Notes under the pieces: model-generated
Told to the model about the DNA's origin: nothing
Database searches by the model: none
What the model saw: the letters and a program-made list of their open reading frames with translations, nothing else
Assembly (NCBI GenBank): GCA_045568115.1
Contig: JBJLBO010000001.1
Span: 248,001 to 312,000 of the forward strand
DNA length: 64,000 nucleotides
Origin: MGIIb-O1 sp002457595
GTDB lineage: Archaea; Thermoplasmatota; Poseidoniia; Poseidoniales; Thalassarchaeaceae
Reading direction: 5' to 3'
Part shown: in pieces, positions 33,559 to 42,495 of the stretch
How positions within the stretch are numbered: position 1 is the first letter of the stretch
Layout: every line of letters starts with the position of its first letter
Program-made: the position numbers and the translations under genes

Positions 33559-34191
33559 TCACTCTTCACTATGCACCGCTTCAAGCGCTAATGCTTGCTC
33601 AGATGGCTGCTCGCTAAACTCTTCGATAGTCATCTGCTCATCAGACAAAGTGGCAGCCAATTCTGCACTTGTCAAGCCCGCCTTCGAGGCTTCGGCGCGG
33701 AACCACTGCCTAACTGCTCTATATTCTACTTCAGGACATCCAAAGTACTCTGCAAACCTACGTGTGGTAGTGAGTCTGCGACTCAAACCATCTCTCCTTC
33801 TGTCAATAAAACCAAGACTTGCTAATTCTCTAACATGATCATAAGCGCGCTGACCCAGCATATCCACCAATTGTGCCTGACGCATCGGTTGATGATAAGC
33901 GATTAAGGCTGCAGCAGGAAGCAGGCGCTGAGGGACTTCTGGCCTCAGATTCTCCGGTAAATGGTCAGACAATGTAGGCCTTACTTCAAATATCCAACGA
34001 CCGGAAACTTCAGTCAACTGGAGTGCTGAATCCTTCCTACGACGAATCGTGGTTTTGAGATTTTCAAGAGCCCCCGAAATTTCACTACGGGTTTTCCCAG
34101 TTTGAGTCATTAATTCATCAACAGACATCGATCTGCCTGCACTAAACAAAATGGCCTCGAGAATTGTAGAAATCTGGACCTTCTCAGACAT
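33559..34191 (-). CDS. scpB: Segregation and condensation protein ScpB
   Basis: Kleisin-interacting winged-helix partner of the SMC complex. Two winged helices are visible: ILEAILFSAGRSMSVDEL near the N-terminus and RPEVPQRLLPAAALIAYHQPMRQAQL, then DMLGQRAYDHVRELASLGFIDRRRDG (motif YDHVRELASLGFI). 210 residues. GGAGGTGG lies six bases before ATG 34191, inside the scpA end; the two genes overlap by eight bases. Last gene of smc-scpA-scpB. Confidence 0.9.
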   Translation of the reverse strand: MSEKVQISTILEAILFSAGRSMSVDELMTQTGKTRSEISGALENLKTTIRRRKDSALQLTEVSGRWIFEVRPTLSDHLPENLRPEVPQRLLPAAALIAYHQPMRQAQLVDMLGQRAYDHVRELASLGFIDRRRDGLSRRLTTTRRFAEYFGCPEVEYRAVRQWFRAEASKAGLTSAELAATLSDEQMTIEEFSEQPSEQALALEAVHSEE

Positions 34192-35197
34192 CTTTAGCCA
34201 CCTCCATCTCTGGTTTCGGGTTCAGTATTTTTGTTAATGAATCAAAATCATTATTCTCAGGATGTAGATCTCTGAGAATAATTGCTCCATTACGACCTGA
34301 TTCCTGTGTCAAGTCGGCATAACCTCGGTTAGTAAGGAATAGTGCAGAGACTAGAGCTGTTACTTGAGCCTCAGCTTGAGCTTCATCTAATTCTACACCA
34401 CCCTCCATCGAGCGATCACGTAAGTGTTCTGAAATGGACTTCAAATCTACTTCGGCATTACCAACTGCATGTTTTTCTCGCAGCGCTTCCCAAGTTCGAC
34501 GGATATCATCTTCTAAATCTTCAACGTGAAGGCTGCCACTAAATCTAGCCCGTGCCAATTCGTTTGCTTCTCTCCTCTCTTTTGCTATTTGCTCACGAAG
34601 AATTTGCTCCTCTGAAATTTTCTTTGCAGATTGTAGCCCCATCAATAATTCGCCCAAAGTCACAGGACGGCTCTCTTCACGATGAATGCGACCCTCGAAC
34701 ATTGAAGGCAGAACTCCATCAGCCGCCCCAGTAAGGACCCCTACTGAGAAGTTGTAGTCATCATCTGTGAAATCGGACTCCCAGCCAGCAGTATCGAAGT
34801 CAAAGAAGTCCTCAGACTCATCCTCCCAAGCCATTTCCTGGCGTTCAATCAATGTAGATGCCTGTCCTCTAAGAATCTGCCAAGCCATCCGAATTAGTCG
34901 GCCACAAGTAGGGAGATCGATATTTTCTTCATTCCTAATTTTCTCCTCGAACATCTCGAGAAAACTAGTCAAATCAACGTCCCAAGGGTCAAGATCCTTT
35001 GAACGGAATAACTGGAAGACTAAAGCAACTGAGCGGTCAAATGGGTCAATTAAAAACTGGTGTTCAGCCTCTTCTAAGCTAGCAAGTTCTACCAATCGAT
35101 CAAGATATTTACTGGTCTCGAGATCAGATTCATTCTGTAAGAGTCTAGTTACGATGTCGTCCTTCATCGCTGCTGCATCGAAGACCGCCAATGTCAC
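34184..35197 (-). CDS. scpA: Segregation and condensation protein ScpA (kleisin)
   Basis: Kleisin that closes the SMC ring. The family core HQFLIDPFDRSVALVFQLF and DPWDVDLTSFLEMFEEKI is clear, and the C-terminal winged helix lies in VSALFLTNRGYADLTQE. At 337 residues it is longer than bacterial ScpA (about 250), with an acidic insertion (DESEDFFDFDTAG and DFTDDDYNF) near residues 125-150. The GTG at 35197 overlaps the smc stop; a TTG at 35191 with better-spaced GGAGG and an ATG at 35167 are alternatives. Second gene of the condensin operon. Confidence 0.88.
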   Translation of the reverse strand: MTLAVFDAAAMKDDIVTRLLQNESDLETSKYLDRLVELASLEEAEHQFLIDPFDRSVALVFQLFRSKDLDPWDVDLTSFLEMFEEKIRNEENIDLPTCGRLIRMAWQILRGQASTLIERQEMAWEDESEDFFDFDTAGWESDFTDDDYNFSVGVLTGAADGVLPSMFEGRIHREESRPVTLGELLMGLQSAKKISEEQILREQIAKERREANELARARFSGSLHVEDLEDDIRRTWEALREKHAVGNAEVDLKSISEHLRDRSMEGGVELDEAQAEAQVTALVSALFLTNRGYADLTQESGRNGAIILRDLHPENNDFDSLTKILNPKPEMEVAKDV

Positions 35198-38100
35198 TCC
35201 TCCAATTCCTCATCTAGAACCGTAATTACTGGATTATTCGTTTCCTCAATTTCAATAGTATCTTCTTCAACAGGAGGTGTCGCAGCCTCCTTCTCTGAAA
35301 TATCTTCAGTCCACTCTTCTGTGCGTTCTTTCAAGGATGAAATTGATTCATCTTCAACAACTGCCTCTGCCTCAACAAATTCAGCAGATTCGCCCTCATC
35401 ATCACTAACGCCAGCTCTCTCAGCCAATCCACCAAGACTCTGGGGCTTACCCATTGGTTCAGGGACTCTTGGCATATTCTCAGGTTTAGGTAAATCCGTC
35501 ATGCTTTCTTTCTCAATCTTGGCTTTCTCTTGAGCCGCCTTTTCAGCTTCAAATTCCTCTCCCAGTTCAAGAGCAGCAGCACGATCAAAGTCAGCAATCC
35601 TACGGCTACAACCATCTCCTGCATGAGTAATCCCAATGTGATGATCTGCTAATGTCAAACTGACCTTTCGCAGTGTCACCATAATAAATTGAGCCTGACG
35701 ACTCCTTAGTCTACACAATGTTGCAATTCTTTCAGCATTGAATGGGTCTAGGTTTTGGTCAACTTCATCGAAGTAGTAGAATGGACTTGGTTCGTAATCT
35801 TGGATTGCAAAGATGAATGCTAGAGCAGCCATTGATTTCTCACCACCTGAAAGGAAACTTCGGCGAGTTCGCTTACTCTTCCCTGGAGGTATACATGCCA
35901 TTTCCAAACCACCTTCAAAGGGATTCTTTGGATTCTCAAGAAGAAGTTGACCTTCTCCTCCTGGTTGAAGCATCGCATAGGCTCTCTTGAAGTTAATATT
36001 GACATGACTGAAGACTGCGAGAATACGTGTTTTTCTCTCTTCTTCCAAATTCTCGGCGAGAGATACTAACATTGCATGCCTATCTTTGCATAGCTTGCCG
36101 TCGGCGACTAGTGCTGCGATTCTCTCAACGGTTCTATCATAGTCATCAATCGCCAACATATTGACGTCGCCGAGTTGGCTGAGACGGCGGTCAAGGCCCT
36201 GCACCCTTTTCTCCGCCTCAGCCACTGTTGGCAATTGAATTTCAGAAGTCGGTATTGTAATTCCTAGCTCATTGAGCTCGTCTTCTAAGACGCCGACTGT
36301 CGCCTCCTTTTGTCGAATCTGTTCCACGAGCCCTTCGAGTCTCGATTTTATCGATTCTCGATTCGACTCCTGCTGTTCTACGTGTGATCTCAAACTGGCA
36401 CGTTCATCGATAAGTTGTTCTCGACGGGAGTTAAGTTGCTGTAATTCCTCATTAAACTGAGATTCTTGACCTTTTAGTTCAACCAATTCTTCTTCGGCCT
36501 TAGAAATTACAGACTCAAGTTTCTCAATCGATTCTTTCGCTTTGGAAATTATGTCATTCTGCCGCTCAAGAGAACGTGAGAGATTAGTGGTCCTTTCCAA
36601 CATAACATTGAGTCTTTCCTCACCTGAGGTTATCTCAACTTCAGCCCTGAGTTTGGTTCTCTCAGCTTCAGTTCGAGTGTCTTGAGCAGATCGAAGTAAT
36701 TGAGAGAGATGATCTGGTGTTTGATTCTGAAGAGCCTCTGCAGCAGCATTACGTGCTGCGAGAGCGTCTTCGTATAATTCAACAGCATTTGCTGCTGCTG
36801 TAACTGCCATCTTGCTAGCTGAATCTGCTTTCTCAAACTCAGTTCTGGCAGAAATTACTTTCTTGCCAATATCATCTACCTGTTTCTGAGCCAACCGTAC
36901 GTCAGCCTTCCATTCATGAATCTTAACTGAATGGTCGCTTCCATCGAGACCATGAATACTGTTTCGTAAATTATTCTGATTTTCTCTAAGTTCATCGAGA
37001 GCCGCTTTTACAGTTGAATAATACAAATTAGCCCGAGAAAGAGCCGACTCTAACTTTTCCATTTTAGCTCCCGAAGAACCGGCTCCGCCGAATTGTGGCC
37101 GATTACCTTTGGAAGTGGCACCTCCAGTCATTGCCCCGGTAGCCTCTACAATTGAGCCATCTAGAGTGACCATTCGTACGCCGCCCATATTTCTTCTAGC
37201 GACATCCATGGCCTGTACAATCAGAGTGTTTCGACAAGCAAAACGAACCGCTGTTTCTATCTCATCATCATAATCGAGTAAATCATGTGCAAAACCGACA
37301 ACGCCTGGATTACGAGCAACCATTAGTGCTCTGCCTTGAGCACGAGAAGCACTGATCTTGTTAAGGGGAAGGAATGTGGCTCTTCCACCACCATTTGTTT
37401 TGAGCCACTTAATACAATTTGCAGCAACCTCATCATCATTAACAACGATACTATTCATCCCACCGCCAAGCGCATAAGCTAATGCAGATTCATGAGCGCT
37501 ATCCTTTGGAGATGTTAATTCACCTAGAGAACCAAGGATTCCTCTAATTTCACCACTTTCTCTTAATTTGGCAAGAGATCTCAATGTTACTGCCGAGCCA
37601 GGACGAGATGAACGAGCCTCCTGTTGAGCCCTTGCTCTTTCGAGAGCCATTGTAGCTTCACGCACTTGAGTATCGGCTCTATCTCTGTCTTCACGTAGAG
37701 CTTTTTCCTGCTTCTGTAACTTCGTGAGTTGACTAGCTAATTCACCACGGTCTTGTTTTGGTGCTTCACCGCGAAGATCTTCACCAGTTAATTCCAGATC
37801 GTCCCTCTCAAGTGTTGCATTTTCATATTCCTCTTCAAGTTCTGCTAATCTATCTGAGGCTAGTCGGGCTGCCTGTTCAGCTCTATCAGAGTTGAGCCGA
37901 ACCTCAGCCTTTGCCGAATGAGCTTTGTTGACCTCTTCTGTTGCTTTACCCAATGCTCGGTTCAAATCACGAGCGTGTTTGTCGCCAGATTCAATGGCAT
38001 TGCGCGCCTCGTTCTCATCTGCTTCGGCCTTATCGAGATTAGCGTTAGCAGCCTCAACAGCTGCCTTGGCATTATCAATCGCCAACTGAATTCTTTCGGC

Positions 38101-39144
38101 TTCTTCATTGGCACGATTCAGGTCTTCTTGGAGTTCTTCGTGCTCAATAGTAGCATCATCACTGGCCCTATCTTGATCACCAATTCGGTCTCGACTAGTC
38201 TCAATTTCAATCTCTAATGCCCTGATTTGATCTAGAACTGCTTTTGACTCACCTGTAGACATACCGTCTAATTCAACTCGAATTGCGACCAATTCTTCCT
38301 CCATCTTCAAAAGACGTTGATTTGCTTCGCGAGTACTTTCCCTTAACTTCGCATCTCTCTCTTGATACTTCGTATGGTCTTCATTGAGCATCTGAATTTC
38401 ATCAATACGGTTCCTATATCGCGATTGCCCTAGAGTGACTTTCGCCTCATCCAATTCATCTTTTAGTGCTTTGAATTTCAGTGCTTGTTCTCGCTCTTTC
38501 TCTAATTTCTTCAAACGAGTCTTTTGCTCGCTCTCAAATAATTCGATAGTTTCTATATCGTGCTCAACTCTCTTACGCTGATTATTTGCACTATTGATTT
38601 CTTTATCATAGGCAGTAACACCAGCCACTTCTTCGAGTACTCCGCGGCGACGGTGAGGAGTCATAGTTGCGAGATTGGTGACATCTCCTTGCAGGACAAT
38701 GTTGTATCCATCTCCATGTAGTCCTGCTTCAGCTAGAGTCCTGCGCATTTCAGTTGCAGTAACTGGTCGGTCTCCAATTTTGTAAGATGAGACTGGCTGA
38801 TTCTTGCGACTCAATCTGACAGATCTTGTGAAATGCGCCTCGTCTTCGTCAATACGTAAACGACGGCGGCCATCAATATCGGGCGTATTGGCAAAAACTA
38901 GAGTCACAGACATGTGTCGTGCTGGCTTTCCACTCTTACCGCCATTGAATATCAAATCTGCAACATTGTCGGCTCGCATGACCTTAGTCGAACGTGTCCC
39001 AAGGACGAATTGAATTGCATCTCCTGAATTCGATTTTCCAGAGCCGTTTGGACCAGTTATTGCGGTAAAACCTTCATCAAATGGAACGGTGATTTCTCCA
39101 CCAAACGATTTGAAATTTTCAAGTTCAATCCTCAGTAAGTGCAT
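35194..39144 (-). CDS. smc: Chromosome segregation SMC ATPase
   Basis: Condensin ATPase for chromosome organisation. Walker A GPNGSGKS (31-38), long coiled coils, hinge (about 520-660, GILGSLGELTSPKDSAHESALAYALGG region with NSIVVND), ABC signature FLSGGEKSMAALAFIFA and Walker B YYFDEVDQNLD. At 1316 residues it is longer than usual (about 1150-1190) because of a C-terminal acidic, Glu/Pro-rich tail of about 130 residues after ADHHIGITHAGDG. Start ATG 39144. First gene of smc-scpA-scpB. Confidence 0.95.
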   Translation of the reverse strand: MHLLRIELENFKSFGGEITVPFDEGFTAITGPNGSGKSNSGDAIQFVLGTRSTKVMRADNVADLIFNGGKSGKPARHMSVTLVFANTPDIDGRRRLRIDEDEAHFTRSVRLSRKNQPVSSYKIGDRPVTATEMRRTLAEAGLHGDGYNIVLQGDVTNLATMTPHRRRGVLEEVAGVTAYDKEINSANNQRKRVEHDIETIELFESEQKTRLKKLEKEREQALKFKALKDELDEAKVTLGQSRYRNRIDEIQMLNEDHTKYQERDAKLRESTREANQRLLKMEEELVAIRVELDGMSTGESKAVLDQIRALEIEIETSRDRIGDQDRASDDATIEHEELQEDLNRANEEAERIQLAIDNAKAAVEAANANLDKAEADENEARNAIESGDKHARDLNRALGKATEEVNKAHSAKAEVRLNSDRAEQAARLASDRLAELEEEYENATLERDDLELTGEDLRGEAPKQDRGELASQLTKLQKQEKALREDRDRADTQVREATMALERARAQQEARSSRPGSAVTLRSLAKLRESGEIRGILGSLGELTSPKDSAHESALAYALGGGMNSIVVNDDEVAANCIKWLKTNGGGRATFLPLNKISASRAQGRALMVARNPGVVGFAHDLLDYDDEIETAVRFACRNTLIVQAMDVARRNMGGVRMVTLDGSIVEATGAMTGGATSKGNRPQFGGAGSSGAKMEKLESALSRANLYYSTVKAALDELRENQNNLRNSIHGLDGSDHSVKIHEWKADVRLAQKQVDDIGKKVISARTEFEKADSASKMAVTAAANAVELYEDALAARNAAAEALQNQTPDHLSQLLRSAQDTRTEAERTKLRAEVEITSGEERLNVMLERTTNLSRSLERQNDIISKAKESIEKLESVISKAEEELVELKGQESQFNEELQQLNSRREQLIDERASLRSHVEQQESNRESIKSRLEGLVEQIRQKEATVGVLEDELNELGITIPTSEIQLPTVAEAEKRVQGLDRRLSQLGDVNMLAIDDYDRTVERIAALVADGKLCKDRHAMLVSLAENLEEERKTRILAVFSHVNINFKRAYAMLQPGGEGQLLLENPKNPFEGGLEMACIPPGKSKRTRRSFLSGGEKSMAALAFIFAIQDYEPSPFYYFDEVDQNLDPFNAERIATLCRLRSRQAQFIMVTLRKVSLTLADHHIGITHAGDGCSRRIADFDRAAALELGEEFEAEKAAQEKAKIEKESMTDLPKPENMPRVPEPMGKPQSLGGLAERAGVSDDEGESAEFVEAEAVVEDESISSLKERTEEWTEDISEKEAATPPVEEDTIEIEETNNPVITVLDEELEE

Positions 39145-39326
39145 CCCATCACCTTATTGACGTAAGAAAAAGCGCCAACGTCAGACCTGCCCTCGACCCC
39201 TATCAGACTATGAAGGTTGAGGCTGCGTACGGTTTTAGAGAAGGATTGCAGACACTTACTTTCATCGCCGAATAGGATGAACTCTTATGGGGCAATCTTG
39301 AATGATATATCCCCCTGAGGAATATC

Positions 39327-40958
39327 ATGGTAGCGGGGTTGTCTGAGCGCAATCTACCTCCCGCTGATGTTGCAGTTATTGGATCAGGCATTGCAGGACT
39401 CTTTCTCGCCCTGAGATGCTTTCGTCAAGGCCTTACTGTAGTTGTAGTAACAAAGAAAGAATTGTCCACCTCTTCAACTAATTGGGCACAGGGCGGAATT
39501 GCCGGAGTACTAGATGTCAATGACGAGTCGGCTCTGGAAGCGCATGTGAAGGACACTTTGTCCTCGGGAGCGGGGCTGTGTGACGAGGAAGTGGTTCGTT
39601 CGGTTGTATATGAGGCTGCAGATCGAATCAAAGATTTAGTTGAGCATGGAGTTGAGTTCGACCTTAGTGCTAATGGGTTGTATGACCTTGCCCGAGAAGG
39701 CGGTCATTCTGACAAACGCATATTACACACTAAAGATAGAACTGGGGCCGAAATAGAGAGAGCATTAACAGAAGAAATTGCCGAAGAATATAATTCAGGA
39801 TTACGGATTCTTGAGAATTGGATGGTACTTGACCTAATTCGACGTGATTTCACAGACCCCGACAAAGGCGTTGCTGGACTATGGTGCATGGCGCCGGATG
39901 GAGTCGTATACACGCTTGCGGCTAGAACTGTAGTTTTGGCCTCAGGAGGAGCCGGGATGTTACATTTAGCAACCACTAATCCTCCGGTTTCAACGGGTGA
40001 TGGAGTCGCCATGGCACACCGAGTTGGAGCAGATATCGAGGATATGGAATTCATTCAATTCCACCCCACGGCACTCGCAGTTGATTCTGAACAACCATTC
40101 CTAATTACCGAAGCAGTGCGAGGTCATGGAGCGATTCTCATGACTCGAAGCGAATACGATGAATGGCGAATAAATCCCACTCCACTTTCAGAAGCATCAT
40201 ATATGTCAAAATACTCATCTAAAGGTAGCCTAGATACTCGTGATATAGTTGCTAGAGCTACTGATAGAGAAATGAAGGAGAGTGGAGATTCTCATGTCCT
40301 TCTCGTCACCGAGCACCTCGACTCTAGAGAATTGAAAGATGATTTCCCCACCATAGCTGCGCGTGTAGAGAATATGGGAATCAGATTTGGGGATGATCCA
40401 ATTCCGGTTCGCCCCGCCGCTCATTACCTAGTAGGAGGAGTCTCTGTCGACCATTGTGGTAGAGCATTAAGAAATGGAGAACCCATGCCTGGATTATATG
40501 CGATTGGAGAAGTGGCAAGAACTGGTCTACACGGAGCTAATCGTCTAGCCTCAAACTCACTTCTAGAGGCTGTCGTGTACTCAGAGCGAGCCGCAGAAGA
40601 TATCAGCTCTAGAGCAACTAATGGAAAATTGCTAGAGATAATAGAAAATCTGACCCTGTGGCGTGATGATGATCTCGACGAATTTTCTTCACACCCAATG
40701 TTAGGTACAGATTTGAGAGCCTTGCGTAGTACAATGACAAATGATGTTGGACTGGTGAAAAGTGATTCTCGGCTGAGTCGTGCTCGTCAAAGAATATCTG
40801 AAATACGCGGTGAGATTGTACCATTATGGCATTCTACCAAACCAACTCAGAGCATGGTCGAATTTCGTAATCTCATAATTTGTGCTGAACTAGTCACCGA
40901 AGCAAGTATGGCAAGACGAGAAAACGTAGGTTTACACTGGAATATTGACCTGGAATAA
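39327..40958 (+). CDS. nadB: L-aspartate oxidase
   Basis: FAD enzyme of de novo NAD synthesis: oxidises aspartate to iminoaspartate. Rossmann FAD site GSGIAGLFLALR near residue 19, SSTNWAQGGIAGVL, REGGHSDKRILHTKDRTG, IQFHPTAL, the VRPAAHYLVGGVSVD segment and GLHGANRLASNSLLEAVVYSERA follow the NadB pattern rather than succinate dehydrogenase. 543 residues. Oxygen or fumarate may serve as acceptor. Many archaea use aspartate dehydrogenase instead. GAGG lies eight bases before ATG 39327. Its stop abuts the convergent panE gene. Confidence 0.92.
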   Translation: MVAGLSERNLPPADVAVIGSGIAGLFLALRCFRQGLTVVVVTKKELSTSSTNWAQGGIAGVLDVNDESALEAHVKDTLSSGAGLCDEEVVRSVVYEAADRIKDLVEHGVEFDLSANGLYDLAREGGHSDKRILHTKDRTGAEIERALTEEIAEEYNSGLRILENWMVLDLIRRDFTDPDKGVAGLWCMAPDGVVYTLAARTVVLASGGAGMLHLATTNPPVSTGDGVAMAHRVGADIEDMEFIQFHPTALAVDSEQPFLITEAVRGHGAILMTRSEYDEWRINPTPLSEASYMSKYSSKGSLDTRDIVARATDREMKESGDSHVLLVTEHLDSRELKDDFPTIAARVENMGIRFGDDPIPVRPAAHYLVGGVSVDHCGRALRNGEPMPGLYAIGEVARTGLHGANRLASNSLLEAVVYSERAAEDISSRATNGKLLEIIENLTLWRDDDLDEFSSHPMLGTDLRALRSTMTNDVGLVKSDSRLSRARQRISEIRGEIVPLWHSTKPTQSMVEFRNLIICAELVTEASMARRENVGLHWNIDLE

Positions 40959-41909
40959 TCAAGCGAATTCACTAGATTTTTCTATCCCTTTGACCATAGC
41001 GTGTAATGCTTGGTTTGCAGGAGTAGGGATTCCAAGAATTTCCCCCCTCTCAACAACGGCCCCACATAGCGAATCTATCTCTGTCAATCGTCCTGCCATT
41101 ACATCTTGTAGCATAGAACAGCGATTTTCAGAAGTTGCTTCTACCACTTTACGCAGATGATCTTCAAGTTCCACTTCTCCCAAATTAACCCCAAGTCCTC
41201 GAGCAACAGATACTGCCTCACTCATAGCAGCAAGAGATTGTTCCCATAATTCAGGCACCTCCAAAATCGCTCCATTCCGAACACCAGCTATGGCACAGAC
41301 AGGATTTATCGCCACATTCAGGAGTAATTTTCGCCACACAATCTGCTGAACATCTTCTGACCAGATTGGTTCTAACTGAGCATCACTCAGTGCTGCAAAT
41401 AGTTCAGACGCAATACCGGATGCAGGACCTCCATCGAGACCACCCATCCGGATAGCACCTCTGCCAACCCAGTATACAGAACCGTCACCATCTCTCCAAG
41501 CCCCATGAGTAATTGAGCCCCCTAAAACTCGGTCACGACCAATGCGATTAGCAAGAATTTCAGAGTTGCCCAAACCATTCTGCAAACTAATTGCAAGACC
41601 ATCTGAAGTCAGCATCTCTTCTGCTAACTGAGCTAGTACAGGAGTTGATGCTGCCTTACCACAGATTAGAGCAACATCACAACTAGACTGAATTGATTCG
41701 GATAACGGAGTTTCACTATCTACGATGATAAAACGTTCTGATGGTATCATCTCTATTGAGCCCTCAGGAGTGTGAAGAATCAATCCGATGTCACTAAGAT
41801 TTTTTGCGGTTTGACCTCGAGCGACTGCGAGTAAATCGATTTGACTATCTGAGAGTGCTCCGAGGACAACGCCTCCAATTGAACCAACTCCAAGAACTGC
41901 TATTCTCAT
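40959..41909 (-). CDS. panE: 2-dehydropantoate 2-reductase (ketopantoate reductase)
   Basis: NADPH-dependent step to pantoate for coenzyme A. N-terminal Rossmann motif GVGSIGGVV, SLQNGLGNSEIL, and C-terminal WRKLLLNVAINPVCAI with the catalytic lysine and Asn, plus ENRCSMLQDVMAGRLTEIDS (motif SMLQDVMAGRLTEID). 316 residues, normal. ATG 41909 with GAGGTG upstream is preferred; ATG 41912 is just before it and shares bases with the stop of the preceding gene, so translation is likely coupled. Confidence 0.88.
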   Translation of the reverse strand: MRIAVLGVGSIGGVVLGALSDSQIDLLAVARGQTAKNLSDIGLILHTPEGSIEMIPSERFIIVDSETPLSESIQSSCDVALICGKAASTPVLAQLAEEMLTSDGLAISLQNGLGNSEILANRIGRDRVLGGSITHGAWRDGDGSVYWVGRGAIRMGGLDGGPASGIASELFAALSDAQLEPIWSEDVQQIVWRKLLLNVAINPVCAIAGVRNGAILEVPELWEQSLAAMSEAVSVARGLGVNLGEVELEDHLRKVVEATSENRCSMLQDVMAGRLTEIDSLCGAVVERGEILGIPTPANQALHAMVKGIEKSSEFA

Positions 41910-41911
41910 CA

Positions 41912-42457
41912 TTACACCTCAATAAACGAGCGAGCGGCAAGATTGAGGGTGATCCCATCATCACCTGTAGTCACCCAGTAAACCAGCGAAGCTTCAGGGT
42001 CACCATTACTTGTGATATTAACTTGGACTGAAGACATTGCACTTACTTCCGAAGGAACCGAAACGTCCCAATAATCAGAACCAGCAGCGTCGCCAGTCCA
42101 GTCTAAAGAAATCGACATTGAGTAGTTCTCTCTGTTGGAAATGATGAATTCTTCATCATAGTTAGATAAGACGTCTGGCCCTTCAACCATCGAATACCAA
42201 GATAGCATATTTGTGTCATCGCATATTGCTAACCATCCGGGACCATTCATCTGTAGAGTGCCAACTCCTAGAGAGTTCTCTGGAATAATAATCGAAGATT
42301 GATCTGAGAGTTCTATTTCCCATTCTCCTGTAGAATTCACTCCAGCTATTACATTTGTAGATGGGACAGAATGCAGAGCCTGATTCGCCGCGTGTGATTG
42401 AGAATTCATATGGCCGATTTGAAGAGGGGAACTGCCATTCTCCATCTGAGAATGCAC
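41912..42457 (-). CDS. Predicted extracytoplasmic beta-rich protein or split C-terminal piece
   Basis: No family recognised. The 181 residues read well in composition: acidic, Ser/Asn-rich and beta-like (EWEIELSDQSS, LDWTGDAAGSDYWDVSVP, VQVNITSNGDPEASLVYWV), like the extracytoplasmic end of the gene upstream. It has no signal peptide of its own from GTG 42457 or ATG 42445, and no clear ribosome binding site, and it begins only 38 bases after the upstream stop. It may be the distal part of the upstream protein separated by frameshifts, or an independent small gene. Confidence 0.45.
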   Translation of the reverse strand: MHSQMENGSSPLQIGHMNSQSHAANQALHSVPSTNVIAGVNSTGEWEIELSDQSSIIIPENSLGVGTLQMNGPGWLAICDDTNMLSWYSMVEGPDVLSNYDEEFIISNRENYSMSISLDWTGDAAGSDYWDVSVPSEVSAMSSVQVNITSNGDPEASLVYWVTTGDDGITLNLAARSFIEV

Positions 42458-42495
42458 GTCTAATCTGAGAATCTTCGATCGGCATTACTAGAATA

